From assembly GCF_017652985.1 (NCBI RefSeq), contig NZ_JAGGDJ010000018.1, positions 35,145 to 99,144 on the forward strand: a stretch of 64,000 bases of DNA, given 5' to 3'. The position numbers and the translations under genes were made by a program. The notes below the pieces were generated by a model, which searched no databases, was not told the origin of the DNA, and saw only the letters and a program-made list of their open reading frames with translations. Origin of the DNA: Paenibacillus artemisiicola. GTDB taxonomy: Bacteria > Bacillota > Bacilli > Paenibacillales > Paenibacillaceae. Shown piece by piece: positions 35,956 to 45,661 of the stretch. Position 1 is the stretch's first letter; the number at the start of each line of letters is the position of its first letter.

Positions 35956-36864
35956 ATGACAGATCCGCAAACCGCCGAACGCTTCGTGCAGGCCCGCTTC
36001 GGCGAACGCGCCCGATCGCTCGCGCCGCTCGCGACGGGCGGCTGGTCGAGCGCATACGCGCTCGTGCTCGACGGCCGCGACACGGTCATTCGCTTCGGCG
36101 CCTACCGGGCCGACTTCGAGAAGGACCGCGCCATGGGCGCGTATGCGACGGCCGCGCTGCCGATTCCGCGGGTGCTCGAGCTCGGCGAGACGGACAGCGG
36201 CTATTACGCCGTCTCCGAACGCGTCCGGGGGACGAAGCATCTCGAAGAGCTGGACGGACCGGAGCTGGAGCAGGCGCTGCCGCCGCTGCTCGACGGGCTC
36301 CGCGGGCTGCAGGAGGCGGATCTCGCCGGCACGCAAGCCGCCGGACTGTGGCGCCCGGAGGGGGAAGGACCGAGCTGGGGCGAGGAGCTGCTGGCGGTGA
36401 CCGGGCCCCGGGATCGGCTCGCGGGCTGGCGCGAGAAGCTGGCCGCCTCGCCGCGGGAGGCGGCCGTCTTCGACGCCGGCGCGGCGAAGCTTCGCGAGCT
36501 GGCCCCGCGGCTGCCGGAATGCCGGGGACTCGTGCACAACGATCTGCTGAACCGCAACGTGCTGGTCGACGGCGGGCGGGTGACCGGCGTGTTCGATTGG
36601 GGGAACGCGTTCTACGGCGACCCGCTTTACGACCAGGCGCTCTTCCTGTATTGGCAGCCTTGGTTCCCGCATTGGCGGGGACTCGACCTGCCGGCGCTGC
36701 TGGACCGCCACCGGGCGAAGCACGGCGGTCCGCCGCCGCGGATGGAGGAGCGCCTGCTCGCCTGCCTGCTCCACATCGGGCTCGACCATATCGCCTACAG
36801 CGCGTTTCGCGGACGCGCCGAGGATATGCGCGGCAACGCCGAACAAGTGTCGGGCTATCTCTAG
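35956..36864 (+). CDS. Aminoglycoside phosphotransferase-like kinase
   Basis: 302 residues, ATG 35956 after AAGGAGGAA. Kinase-like fold with a weak nucleotide loop at the N-terminus (ATGGWSSAYAL), the catalytic loop LVHNDLLNRNVLV (HxDxxxxN) and the metal-binding Asp in GVFDWGNAFYG. Family members phosphorylate aminoglycosides, macrolides, homoserine or methylthioribose; this one resembles the hygromycin-kinase-like branch, but resistance cannot be inferred. It lies 58 bp after the response regulator, perhaps co-transcribed, and ends with a strong terminator. Confidence 0.88.
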   Translation: MTDPQTAERFVQARFGERARSLAPLATGGWSSAYALVLDGRDTVIRFGAYRADFEKDRAMGAYATAALPIPRVLELGETDSGYYAVSERVRGTKHLEELDGPELEQALPPLLDGLRGLQEADLAGTQAAGLWRPEGEGPSWGEELLAVTGPRDRLAGWREKLAASPREAAVFDAGAAKLRELAPRLPECRGLVHNDLLNRNVLVDGGRVTGVFDWGNAFYGDPLYDQALFLYWQPWFPHWRGLDLPALLDRHRAKHGGPPPRMEERLLACLLHIGLDHIAYSAFRGRAEDMRGNAEQVSGYL

Positions 36865-36893
36865 GCAGATCCGTTTACGCATGCCGCGCAAAG

Positions 36894-36920
36894 CCGCTTC
36901 GCAGGACGAAGCGGTTTTTT
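36894..36920 (+). terminator. Intrinsic terminator after the APH-like gene
   Basis: Stem CCGCTTCG (36894-36901) with CGAAGCGG (36907-36914), then six T. Confidence 0.85.
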
Positions 36921-37046
36921 GCGTTTCCGTAAAGGGGCCGCCCGCAACACTGAGATAACATACCGGGTCTATCATGGGGACAACTGGCCGGTCGCGACGA
37001 TCCGGGAGCGGCCGCCGACAAGACCGCTTGGAAAGTTGAGGTTGAA

Positions 37047-39281
37047 ATGGATACGAAAAAATGGTACAAACGACTGCTGTTTTCCCACTTCGCCATCCTG
37101 TTCATCGCCGGCGCGGTCATCAGCGGAGGCGTCTATGCCGTGACGTACGCCAACGCGGCTGCCGATATGAAGAAGGCGAACCGCGCGTACGCGGAGCGCG
37201 TCCAAGACGGCATGACATCCTCCCTCAAGGCCATCGAGCTGATGCTCGCCAATCAACTCGTCAACAACGAAGCGATCGACGGCTTCTTCAACGACCCTTC
37301 CGGCAGCTCCAAGCTGGCCGCTTACCAGGCGTCCGGACAGATTGCCAAGATCCGCAGCAACCCGCTGATCCATTCGGTGTACTTCTACCGGCAGCGCGAC
37401 CGGACGGTGCTGACCGGCGGCTACCGGCAGGCGCTGGACGATTTTCCGGACAAGCCGTTTGTGCTCGAATTGGAGGGGAAGCCGCGCGCCGATCATTGGT
37501 CGGCGGTGCGTACCTACAGCGAATTTCCGCTGATCGACCCGCCGGAGCGGATCATCTCGATCGTGAAGAACGCGCCCCATAATCAGGGGCTCGTCGTGCT
37601 GAACGTAAAGGCGGACGCGCTGCTCGCCGCGGCCGCGAAGCAGAGAAGCGGCACGCCCCATTATATGGATATCGCGGACGGCGACGGACAGCCGCTCTAT
37701 TCGACCGGACCCTCCGCCTCCATCAGGAGCGGGACGCTGACCCGTCTGCGTTCCGACTATATCGGCTGGCGCTTCGCGAGCGGCACGGCCGGCGTGAATC
37801 TGGCCGCCGAGGCCGCCCGCCGCGCCCTGCTGCCGCTGGCGGTCATCCTTTCGGGACTCGCGGCCATCGTCGCGTTCATCCTCTACATGACCCGCCGGAA
37901 CTACCGGCCCATCGAACGCATGGTGCGCCGGGTCTCGACGTACGGCGGCGAGCGCGGCGAGGCGGCAGGCGACGAGTTCATGCTCATCGAGAGCGCCTTC
38001 GATACGATGCTGAGCCGCATGGCGCTCATCGACCGGCAGCAGGCCGAGAAGAACGCGATCGCCGCGCGCGGCCGGCTGTTCGCGGAGCTGCAGGACGGCG
38101 AGCAGGGGCCGTCCGCGGAGGAATGGGCCGAGTACGCCCGGCTGCTCGGGCTGCCGGAAGATCCCCGCGGGCTCGCGGTCGCGATCGCGGAGATCGACAA
38201 GTACGTGCCGCGGATGCGGCAGAACCGCCAGGCGCTGCTGGACGACAAGCGGCGGTTGGAAGCGGAGGCGCTCCGGGCCGCGCACGAAGCGGCCTGCGTC
38301 CTCGGCCTGGAGTGGATCTCCGGCGACCGGCTGGCGATCCTGATCCGGGAAGCGCCGTCGCCGTCCTCGCCTGACAAGATCCTCCCAGTACGCGGCATGC
38401 TGGACGAGCTGCGGATGCGGGCCGGGCGCGAGCTGGCGTTTACGGTCACCATCGGCCTCGGCTCCGCGGCGGCGGACGTGGCCGGCGTCAAGGCCTCCTT
38501 CGGCGAGGCGCTCTCGGCGCTGCAGTACAAGATGACCGCGGGGAACGACCGGCTGCTTCTCTACCGGGAGATTCGGGACATGGAGCACCGCGTCGACTCG
38601 AACTGTTTCCGGTGGCTGGAGGACATGGTCCATCATTTCCGGATCCCGTCGCCGGCGTGGGAGGCCGATTTTGCCCGGATCTTCGATTATCTGGAGAAGC
38701 GGGTGCTGCGGAACGAGGAGCTGCAGCTGCTGCTGAACTATCTGACCCACCGGTTCGCCCGGGAGATGGAAGAGATCTCGCCGGAAATCAACGAATATTG
38801 GCACGGCGTCACCATGCCGAGCTTGGCCGAGGCGCTCCGGGAGACGTGGACGATGCGGGAAATCCGCGAACGGTACGGCGCGCTGCTGCGGGAGCTCTAC
38901 GGGCGGTACGCCGCGATTCTGGAAGCCGGCAGCCCGTTTCACTTGATCTTCGACGTCAAAACGTATATCGAAGCGAACTTCGCGAACCCCGACCTGTCCT
39001 TGAATCACATCAGCGACCGGTTCGGCATCAGCGGCAAATACGTCAGCCAGCTGTTCAAGGACCGGTTCGACGTCAAATTCGTCGACTTCCTGATCGGGCT
39101 GCGCGTCCGGCAGGCGCAGGCGCTGCTGCTGGAGACGGAAACGTCCATTCACGAAATCGCCCGCCAAGTCGGCTACGAGCATGCCATCTCCTTCGGCCGC
39201 ATCTTCAAGAAGACGGTCGGCGTCTCGCCCGGGGACTACCGCCGGCAGATGCTGCGCGGGAGAATCGGACACGAGTGCTGA
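37047..39281 (+). CDS. Membrane-anchored AraC-family regulator
   Basis: 744 residues, ATG 37047 after GAGGT. Membrane helix 1 at about 13-35, an extracellular region of about 220 residues with a short beta-rich sensor, helix 2 at about 258-280, a long cytoplasmic linker, and a C-terminal AraC pair (LNHISDRFGISGKYVSQLFK, then IHEIARQVGYEHAISFGRIFK). One-component proteins of this build sense an extracellular sugar and act on DNA directly from the membrane. They usually stand beside an Lpl-type importer, as here: the binding-protein operon starts 212 bp downstream. It is most likely its activator. Confidence 0.9.
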   Translation: MDTKKWYKRLLFSHFAILFIAGAVISGGVYAVTYANAAADMKKANRAYAERVQDGMTSSLKAIELMLANQLVNNEAIDGFFNDPSGSSKLAAYQASGQIAKIRSNPLIHSVYFYRQRDRTVLTGGYRQALDDFPDKPFVLELEGKPRADHWSAVRTYSEFPLIDPPERIISIVKNAPHNQGLVVLNVKADALLAAAAKQRSGTPHYMDIADGDGQPLYSTGPSASIRSGTLTRLRSDYIGWRFASGTAGVNLAAEAARRALLPLAVILSGLAAIVAFILYMTRRNYRPIERMVRRVSTYGGERGEAAGDEFMLIESAFDTMLSRMALIDRQQAEKNAIAARGRLFAELQDGEQGPSAEEWAEYARLLGLPEDPRGLAVAIAEIDKYVPRMRQNRQALLDDKRRLEAEALRAAHEAACVLGLEWISGDRLAILIREAPSPSSPDKILPVRGMLDELRMRAGRELAFTVTIGLGSAAADVAGVKASFGEALSALQYKMTAGNDRLLLYREIRDMEHRVDSNCFRWLEDMVHHFRIPSPAWEADFARIFDYLEKRVLRNEELQLLLNYLTHRFAREMEEISPEINEYWHGVTMPSLAEALRETWTMREIRERYGALLRELYGRYAAILEAGSPFHLIFDVKTYIEANFANPDLSLNHISDRFGISGKYVSQLFKDRFDVKFVDFLIGLRVRQAQALLLETETSIHEIARQVGYEHAISFGRIFKKTVGVSPGDYRRQMLRGRIGHEC

Positions 39282-39296
39282 ATCCCCGCAACGCCC

Positions 39297-39324
39297 GAAA
39301 AACCGCCGTTACCGGCGGTTTTTC
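39297..39324 (+). terminator. Intrinsic terminator after the AraC gene
   Basis: GAAAAACCGCC-N5-GGCGGTTTTTC, symmetric, so it can work on both strands. Confidence 0.85.
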
Positions 39325-39420
39325 GACCTTTCGTATAGCGGCCGAATAAGGTTGGTTCCGCCGGAATCGCGGCCGCGGCGGCGAATCCGACGTTTGGTAT
39401 GGCGCGCGGAAACGTGTAAA

Positions 39421-39450
39421 TTGCCGCCTCCCGTTCCCCGCCGCTACACT
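39421..39450 (+). promoter_or_regulatory. Possible promoter of the Lpl-type importer operon
   Basis: TTGCCG (39421-39426), 18-bp spacer, TACACT (39445-39450). Moderate match, 43 bp before the start codon. Confidence 0.4.
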
Positions 39451-39492
39451 CGGGGTGCAGTCCAAAATACGATAGCGAGGTGTTTGGAGGTT

Positions 39493-41085
39493 ATGAGAAG
39501 GAAAGCACGCGGTTCCATGCTGGCGCTCGTCGCGGCGGCCGTGCTGGCGGCGGGATGTTCGCAGGCGAAGAACGAGGCCGGCGGCAATGCCGCGGCCGCG
39601 CCGGCCGGCGGCGCGACGGAGACGAAGCAGGTCACGCTGAAGGTCGGCATTTTCGACCGGGGGAATTCGCCCGCGGGGGTCACGGTCACGGACAACTATT
39701 GGACGCAATACGTGCAGAAGAACTTCGGCGACCCGAACAACATTAAAGTGGAATTCGTGCCGATTCCGCGCACCGACGCCACCGACAAGGTCAACGTCAT
39801 GATGTCGAGCGGCGATGCCCCGGACATCGTGTTCGCCAACACGAACGTGCTGACCTCGTACGGCTATGCCAAGGACGGCGGGCTGCTCCCGCTCGACGAC
39901 CTGCTCGACCAATACGGCCCGAACCTGAAGACGTACCTGGCTTCCACGCTCGACCGCGGCAAGGTGGACGGCGTGCAGTATTCGCTCCCGGGGCTGCGCG
40001 TCAACACGGGCAAGTACGAGAACCTCATTCGCAAGGACTGGCTGGACAAGCTGAACCTGCCGATGCCGCAGACGACCGACGAGGTGTACGCGGCGCTGAA
40101 GGCGTTCAAGGAGAAGGATCCCGGCGAGACCGGCGGCAAGGTCATCCCGCTCGGCTTCTCGCTGACGCCGGCGTCCATCGAGCCGATCGTCTGGTCGTTC
40201 ATCCAGGACGGCTTGAGCGACGAACAGCGCTACACGCTGTCGGAAAGCCTGGGCTACCCGGTGCTGCTGCCCGGCCACAAGGACGCGGTCCGCTTCCTGA
40301 ACAAGCTGTACGCCGAAGGGCTGATGAGCCCGGACTTCTCCCTCGACAAGGACGAGAAGCAGCTGTTCCAGGACGCCATGACGGGCAAAGTCGGCATGTA
40401 CAGCGACAACCTCGGCAACAGCTACAACGACACGCCGGGCATCGCCAAGGTGCTGGCGCAGAACGTCCCGGGCGCCGACCTCGCGCCGGTCGATCCGTAT
40501 ACGAACGACGCCGGCAAGCATATCAAGCCGGAGTACGATCCGACGGGCTTCTTCCTCATGGTGCCGGCCGCGAGTAAGCGCGGCGCGGAAGCGATCAAGT
40601 ATCTCGACTGGATGGCGCAGAAGGACGTGCTGTTCACGGTCATGAACGGCATCGAAGGCGAGGATTACACGCTCGTGAACGGACTCCCGCAGCGCAGCGG
40701 CTCCGACGAGACGAGCAAGCGGATGTACAACGCGAACGACATCGCGATGATTACGCAAGGCGAGGACTTCGGCAGCGACGAGAAGAACTGGGAAGCGGCC
40801 GCGGCCTCGGTGCCCGAACCGTTCCGGCAGCACGTGATCGACGCCTACCGCATGTCGCTGACGGACACGGTCAACTACGCGAACTTTACGACGCCGATCG
40901 AAGCCGAGACGAAGTACATGCCGACGCTGCAGGACAAATACGACGAGCTGATCGTCAAGAGCATCATGGCGAAGCCGGCCGATTTCGACAAGACGTATGA
41001 CGACCTGCTGAAGGATTACATGGCGAGCGGCGGCGACGAGATCGTGAAAGAGCGCACGGAGGCGTTTAAGAGCTTGAACAAATAG
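39493..41085 (+). CDS. Extracellular sugar-binding lipoprotein, LplA/LipO type
   Basis: 530 residues from ATG 39493; GGAGG and GAGGTG stand just upstream. Signal peptide with RRK start and lipobox LAAGC, lipidated Cys22. The large size (about 530 against about 440) and the DNYWTQYVQKNFGDPNN opening are typical of the LplA/LipO class that feeds LplB/LplC permeases. These take up oligosaccharides from plant or algal polymers. First gene of a seven-gene operon that runs to 46681. Confidence 0.92.
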   Translation: MRRKARGSMLALVAAAVLAAGCSQAKNEAGGNAAAAPAGGATETKQVTLKVGIFDRGNSPAGVTVTDNYWTQYVQKNFGDPNNIKVEFVPIPRTDATDKVNVMMSSGDAPDIVFANTNVLTSYGYAKDGGLLPLDDLLDQYGPNLKTYLASTLDRGKVDGVQYSLPGLRVNTGKYENLIRKDWLDKLNLPMPQTTDEVYAALKAFKEKDPGETGGKVIPLGFSLTPASIEPIVWSFIQDGLSDEQRYTLSESLGYPVLLPGHKDAVRFLNKLYAEGLMSPDFSLDKDEKQLFQDAMTGKVGMYSDNLGNSYNDTPGIAKVLAQNVPGADLAPVDPYTNDAGKHIKPEYDPTGFFLMVPAASKRGAEAIKYLDWMAQKDVLFTVMNGIEGEDYTLVNGLPQRSGSDETSKRMYNANDIAMITQGEDFGSDEKNWEAAAASVPEPFRQHVIDAYRMSLTDTVNYANFTTPIEAETKYMPTLQDKYDELIVKSIMAKPADFDKTYDDLLKDYMASGGDEIVKERTEAFKSLNK

Positions 41086-41096
41086 AGGTGAACGGC

Positions 41097-42002
41097 GTGT
41101 CCAATAAACGGCTTTATTTCGCTCGGAATTGGCAGCTGTACGCGCTGCTGGTTCTGCCGCTCGCCTACTTCCTGATCTTCAAGTACGGTCCGATGTACGG
41201 CATTCTCATCGCGTTCCAGGACTACAACCTGTTCAAGGGCATTACGGGCAGTCCCTGGGTCGGACTGGACGTCTTCCGGGAAATCTTCGGCATGAGCGGC
41301 TTCTACGAGGCGCTGCGGAACACCTTCCTGCTGAACCTGCTGGACCTGCTGGTCTCCTTTCCGGCGCCGATCGTGCTGGCGCTGCTGCTGAACGAGCTGG
41401 CCGGCCGGCGGTTCAAGAAATTCGCGCAGACGGCGCTGTACCTGCCGCACTTCCTGTCCTGGGTCATCATCGGCGGGATGATGTACCAGGTGTTCGCGAC
41501 CAACTCGGGCATCGTCAACGAGCTGCTCGGACGGCTGGGCGTCGCGCCGATACCGTTTCTGACCGATAAGTACGACTGGCTCGTCACGTATCTGGCCGTC
41601 GGCGTCTGGCAGAGCGCGGGCTGGGGCACGATCGTCTACCTGGCCGCCATCGCCGGCGTCAACGCCGAGCTGTACGAAGCCGCCGCCGTCGACGGGGCGG
41701 GCCGCCTGCGCCGGATCTGGTCCGTGACGCTGCCCGGCATCCGGCCGACGATCGTCGTCCTGCTCGTGCTGAAGATCGGGGAGCTCGTCCAGATCGGCTT
41801 CGACCGGCCCTTCGTCCTCGGCAACGTGAGCGTGCGCGATTTCTCGGAGGTCATCAGCACCTTCGTGTACAAGACGGGCATTCAGACGGCGCAGTTCTCG
41901 ACGGCCACGGCGGTCGGCCTCTTCCAAGCGGCCGTCGGCATCGTGCTGCTCCTGGGTTCGAATTATCTCGCCAAAAAAATAACCGAGAACGGAGTTTTCT
42001 GA
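41097..42002 (+). CDS. ABC transporter permease, LplB type
   Basis: 301 residues from GTG 41097 (MSNKRLYFARN), seven bases after AGAGGTG; GTG 41088 lies on that site. Six membrane segments. LIFKYGPMYGILIAFQDYN near residue 30 is diagnostic for LplB-type permeases. EAA loop EAAAVDGAGRLRRIWSVTLP. Stop and next start are two bases apart, so it is coupled to the following permease. Confidence 0.93.
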   Translation: MSNKRLYFARNWQLYALLVLPLAYFLIFKYGPMYGILIAFQDYNLFKGITGSPWVGLDVFREIFGMSGFYEALRNTFLLNLLDLLVSFPAPIVLALLLNELAGRRFKKFAQTALYLPHFLSWVIIGGMMYQVFATNSGIVNELLGRLGVAPIPFLTDKYDWLVTYLAVGVWQSAGWGTIVYLAAIAGVNAELYEAAAVDGAGRLRRIWSVTLPGIRPTIVVLLVLKIGELVQIGFDRPFVLGNVSVRDFSEVISTFVYKTGIQTAQFSTATAVGLFQAAVGIVLLLGSNYLAKKITENGVF

Positions 42003-42004
42003 CG

Positions 42005-42898
42005 ATGGCCGAGAACGCGCGACGGATGGCGGGCCGAAGCGGCGGAGGCCGGCTGTTCGAGACAGTCAACGCCGTGCTGATCGCCGCGCTCGTCATCCTG
42101 TGCCTAGCTCCCTTGCTGCATATCGCCTCCATGTCGCTCAGCTCGAACCGCGCCATCCTGTCCGGCGACGTGACGGTTCTGCCGCTCGGCTGGAACGTCG
42201 ACGCCTACCGGATCGTCTTCCAGGACGACACGATGCTCCGGGCGCTGCTGGTGTCGGTCGTGCTGACCGTCAGCTACACGTGCCTGGCGATGCTGCTGAC
42301 GATCGCGGCCGCCTATCCGCTGTCGAAGCGGCTGCGCGGCAAGAAGATCGTCATGTTCCTGATCCTGTTCACGATGTTTTTCAGCGGGGGGACGATCCCC
42401 GATTATTTGCTCATCCGGAGCCTGCATCTGACGAACCACATCGGCTCGCTGATTCTGCCGGCGATCATCAATCCGTTCTTCCTGATCATTCTGATCACGT
42501 TCCTCCGTTCGCTGCCGGAAGGCCTGACGGAGGCGGCGGAGATGGACGGCAGCAGCCACTTCCGCACGCTGACGCGGATCGTGCTTCCGCTCTCGCTGCC
42601 GGCGCTGGCGACGCTCAGCTTGTTCTATGCCGTCGGCCGATGGAACGGCTTCATGGACGCGCTGATGTACATCACGAACCCGAAGCTGTACCCCATTCAG
42701 CTCAAGTTGTACCAGGTCGTCATGAACAGCATGACCAACGATCCGCTGTCGACGCAGGGCGACCAGCTCGTCGCGATCATGCCGGAGAGCATCAAGGCGG
42801 CGAGCATCATGTTCGCCACGGTGCCGATCTTGATCGTGTACCCGTGGCTGCAAAAATATTTCATCTCCGGCGCGATGCTGGGCTCGGTAAAGGAGTAG
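42005..42898 (+). CDS. ABC transporter permease, LplC (YtcP) type
   Basis: 297 residues, ATG 42005 with GGAG eight bases upstream in the end of the preceding gene. Six membrane segments, FSGGTIPDYLLIRSL and the EAA loop EAAEMDGSSHFRTLTRIVLP. The C-terminus FISGAMLGSVKE is typical. It pairs with the LplB-type permease; the ATPase must come from elsewhere. Confidence 0.93.
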   Translation: MAENARRMAGRSGGGRLFETVNAVLIAALVILCLAPLLHIASMSLSSNRAILSGDVTVLPLGWNVDAYRIVFQDDTMLRALLVSVVLTVSYTCLAMLLTIAAAYPLSKRLRGKKIVMFLILFTMFFSGGTIPDYLLIRSLHLTNHIGSLILPAIINPFFLIILITFLRSLPEGLTEAAEMDGSSHFRTLTRIVLPLSLPALATLSLFYAVGRWNGFMDALMYITNPKLYPIQLKLYQVVMNSMTNDPLSTQGDQLVAIMPESIKAASIMFATVPILIVYPWLQKYFISGAMLGSVKE

Positions 42899-42906
42899 AA
42901 GCGCGG

Positions 42907-43854
42907 ATGAACACCGAAGGTTTTTCGTTCTCCACCTGCTGGAACATCAAGAAGCATCCGGACGACGGGCGCGGCATGATCGAAGGGATCCGGGCGTTCG
43001 GGTTCGGCAGCGTCGAGCTCAATTACAACGTGACGCGCGCGCAGCTGGCGACGATCGAGCCGATGATCGAGGCGGGCGAGATCCGCGTCTCCAGCGTGCA
43101 TCACGCGTTTCCGTTCGCGAACGACAAGGATTTCGACACGGATTCGCTCATGCTCGGCTACGCGGACGAAGCGAAGCGCAAGCATGCGGTGGAGCTGCTC
43201 AAGCAGTCGATCGAATACGCCGACCGCTACGGCGCCGGAGCGGTGGTCGTCCATCCTGGCGAGGTGCCGTTCGAGACGAACGTCGATGCGGAATTAAAGC
43301 GGATCTACCGCGAGCAAGGCAGGGATTCGGACGCCTATGCCGCGCTGTGGGCGGAGATGGCGGAGCGGCGGGCCCGGCTCGCGCCGGAGTACCTGGCGCG
43401 CATCCGGCGGAGCCTGGAGGAGGCGTGCGAATTCATCGCCCGAAGCGGCTACCGCGTCGCCGTGGGCATCGAGACGCGGGCGCGCTGCTATCAGATCCCG
43501 ACGCTGCGCGAAGCGGGCGAACTCATCCGCGGCCTCGAAGGCGGGCCGATCGGCCTCTGGTACGATATCGGCCACGCCATGATGATGGAACGGATGGGAT
43601 TGTACGACAACGCGCAGGACCTGCCGGACGTCGGTCCGCTTATCGTCGGCGTGCACATCCACGAGACGATCGGGCTGTCGGATCACTGGTGCCCGTACGT
43701 GCACAGCGGGGACGACGTTTATTTCGACCGGTTCCTGCCGGTCATCGATCGCGCGCCGATCAAGGTGTACGAGCTGAAGGCGGCCTGCGAGCCGGACGAC
43801 ATCGCGCAAAGCCACGCGCTGATCGCGAACAAATTAACCGCATTGAAAGGATGA
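42907..43854 (+). CDS. Sugar phosphate isomerase/epimerase (TIM barrel)
   Basis: 315 residues, ATG 42907 after AAGGAG. TIM-barrel of the xylose-isomerase-like/AP-endonuclease 2 family: FSFSTCWNIKKHPDD at the start, HPGEVPFE, GIETRARCY, LWYDIGHAMM and GVHIHETIG carry the Glu, Asp and His metal ligands. Such enzymes isomerise or epimerise sugars and cyclitols. In an importer operon with two Gfo/Idh oxidoreductases a role in inositol-like or uronate-like catabolism is likely but unproven. Confidence 0.88.
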   Translation: MNTEGFSFSTCWNIKKHPDDGRGMIEGIRAFGFGSVELNYNVTRAQLATIEPMIEAGEIRVSSVHHAFPFANDKDFDTDSLMLGYADEAKRKHAVELLKQSIEYADRYGAGAVVVHPGEVPFETNVDAELKRIYREQGRDSDAYAALWAEMAERRARLAPEYLARIRRSLEEACEFIARSGYRVAVGIETRARCYQIPTLREAGELIRGLEGGPIGLWYDIGHAMMMERMGLYDNAQDLPDVGPLIVGVHIHETIGLSDHWCPYVHSGDDVYFDRFLPVIDRAPIKVYELKAACEPDDIAQSHALIANKLTALKG

Positions 43855-43862
43855 AGCAAGCC

Positions 43863-44555
43863 ATGACGAATTGGAACGCCGACTGGATCGCAACCTATGC
43901 CCCTTATCTGTATTTCGACCGTAACGAGCCATTCTTCCCCGTCCGCGTGGGCATTACCGTGCTGGAGGCGTCCGGGCCGTCCCCGTCGACGCGCCGCACG
44001 TTCGAATTCAAAGACCCGAACCTGCAATGCATCATCGAATACGCGATCTATTGGGATTACGACATCCAGCATCTGTACGAGCTGGAGCACGTGTGGGTGT
44101 ACGTCGGCCGAGGCAGCGAGGTGCTGGACTGCGACGCCAGCTTCCACGGCACGCACTTCAAAGGGCTGCTGCGCGACCGCGGCAACCTCGTCGACGGCAC
44201 GCACGTCAAGCTGTATTCCCAGCCCGGCAAGCACGCGTTCATGCCGCAGGCCGACATGTTCTACCTGCTGCCCGATCTGATGGTCGCCACGGACGAGACC
44301 GCCGGCCGGCGGGGGCTGCTCGTCACCGGCCCGTTCGACGGCGTCTATTCGACCGACGACGAGACGAACCGGCTCGTGGAGCGGTACTTGAAGACGTTCC
44401 GCTTCAAGCCTTCGATGGAATTCGAGGAATACCGCATCGATCCGGCGCTGTACACGACATGGCCGGAGCTGCACAAGGAGGTTCCGCTGCGCATTCAAAA
44501 CTGTCTGGCGGACATCAAAGAAGCCCTGCGAAAGGAGGATTCGGCCCATGCGTGA
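43863..44555 (+). CDS. Conserved unknown protein of a sugar catabolic operon
   Basis: 230 residues from ATG 43863 (MTNWNADWIATYAPYLYFDR); ATG 43851 overlaps the binding site of the gene and the preceding stop. No signal peptide. I do not recognise a named family. The opening YAPYLYFDRNEPFFPVRVG and the middle YELEHVWVYV recall the beta-sandwich of Vps62/NPP1-like proteins, in which a DWEH or LEHV segment is central, but this is a resemblance only. It overlaps the start of the next oxidoreductase by eight bases, so it is tightly bound to the operon and probably handles the same compound. Real gene; function unknown. Confidence 0.75.
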   Translation: MTNWNADWIATYAPYLYFDRNEPFFPVRVGITVLEASGPSPSTRRTFEFKDPNLQCIIEYAIYWDYDIQHLYELEHVWVYVGRGSEVLDCDASFHGTHFKGLLRDRGNLVDGTHVKLYSQPGKHAFMPQADMFYLLPDLMVATDETAGRRGLLVTGPFDGVYSTDDETNRLVERYLKTFRFKPSMEFEEYRIDPALYTTWPELHKEVPLRIQNCLADIKEALRKEDSAHA

Positions 44556-45630
44556 CCGCTTGAAAGTCGGCATCGTCGGCTGCGGCTCGATCGCGAACGG
44601 CAAGCATCTGCCCTCGCTGAGCAAGCTGCCCCACGTCGAGCTGTGCGCGTTCAGCGACATCGCGGCGGAGCGGGCGGAGCAGGCCGCGGAGAAGTTCGGC
44701 GCGCCCGGCGCCCGCGTCTACGCGGATTACCGCGAGCTGCTGCTGGACGGCTCGATCGACGTCGTCCACGTCTGCACGCCGAACGACGCCCACGCCGAGG
44801 TCTCGATCGCGGCGCTGGAGGCCGGCAAGCACGTGATGTGCGAGAAGCCGATGGCGAAGACGGCGGCCGACGCCCGCCGCATGGCGGAGGCGGCCCGGCG
44901 CACGGGCAAGAAGCTGACGATCGGCTACAATAACCGGTTCCGGCCGGACAGCCAATACATGAAGCAGGCCTGCGCGAACGGCGACTTGGGCGAGATTTAT
45001 TTCGCCAAGGCGCACGCGCTGCGCCGGCGGGGCGTGCCGACTTGGGGCGTGTTCCTGGATCGGGAGAAGCAGGGCGGGGGCCCGCTGATCGACATCGGCA
45101 CGCACGCGCTCGACCTGACGCTGTGGCTGATGGACAACTACGAGCCGCGCGCCGTGCTCGGCACGTCGTATCGCAAGCTCGCGCCGCGCAAGGACGCGGC
45201 CAACGCCGACGGCTCCTGGGATCCGGAGACGTTCACCGTCGAGGACGCGGCGTTCGGCATGGTCGTCATGAAGAACGGCGCGACGGTCATGCTGGAGTCG
45301 AGCTGGGCGATCAACATGGTCGACACGCTGGAAGCCCGCTACACGCTGTGCGGCACCGAAGGGGGCGCGGACGTGAAGGACCGGCTGCGCCTGAACGGCG
45401 AGAAGTACGGACGGCTGTACGAGAACGAAGTGAAATTCGACGTCAAGGGCGCCGACTTCTTCACGGGACGCAAGGAAAGCATGCACGACCGGGAGATCCG
45501 GCTGTGGATCGAGGCCGTCCTGAACGACACGCAGCCGGTCGTCACGCCGGAGCAGGCGTGCGTCGTCTCGGAGATCATCGAAGCCGTCTACGAATCGAAC
45601 CGTACCGGACGCGCGGTCTATTTCGACTGA
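44548..45630 (+). CDS. Gfo/Idh/MocA-family oxidoreductase
   Basis: 360 residues, ATG 44548 after AAAGGAGG. N-terminal Rossmann fold KVGIVGCGSIANGKHLP, then DVVHVCTPNDAHAE and the conserved EKPMAKT (Lys). The C-terminal domain has GGPLIDIGTHALDLTLWLM, with the catalytic Asp and His. It oxidises a hydroxyl group of a sugar or cyclitol with NAD(P). The following gene is a second, divergent member, so the two may act as a pair. Confidence 0.93.
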   Translation: MRDRLKVGIVGCGSIANGKHLPSLSKLPHVELCAFSDIAAERAEQAAEKFGAPGARVYADYRELLLDGSIDVVHVCTPNDAHAEVSIAALEAGKHVMCEKPMAKTAADARRMAEAARRTGKKLTIGYNNRFRPDSQYMKQACANGDLGEIYFAKAHALRRRGVPTWGVFLDREKQGGGPLIDIGTHALDLTLWLMDNYEPRAVLGTSYRKLAPRKDAANADGSWDPETFTVEDAAFGMVVMKNGATVMLESSWAINMVDTLEARYTLCGTEGGADVKDRLRLNGEKYGRLYENEVKFDVKGADFFTGRKESMHDREIRLWIEAVLNDTQPVVTPEQACVVSEIIEAVYESNRTGRAVYFD

Positions 45631-45661
45631 GCCGACCGGAGGATGGAAAGGAGCGAGTCCG

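Noticed and set aside
35956..36864. Aminoglycoside resistance gene
   Set aside because: Only fold-level motifs are shared; environmental Firmicutes have many such kinases with other substrates.
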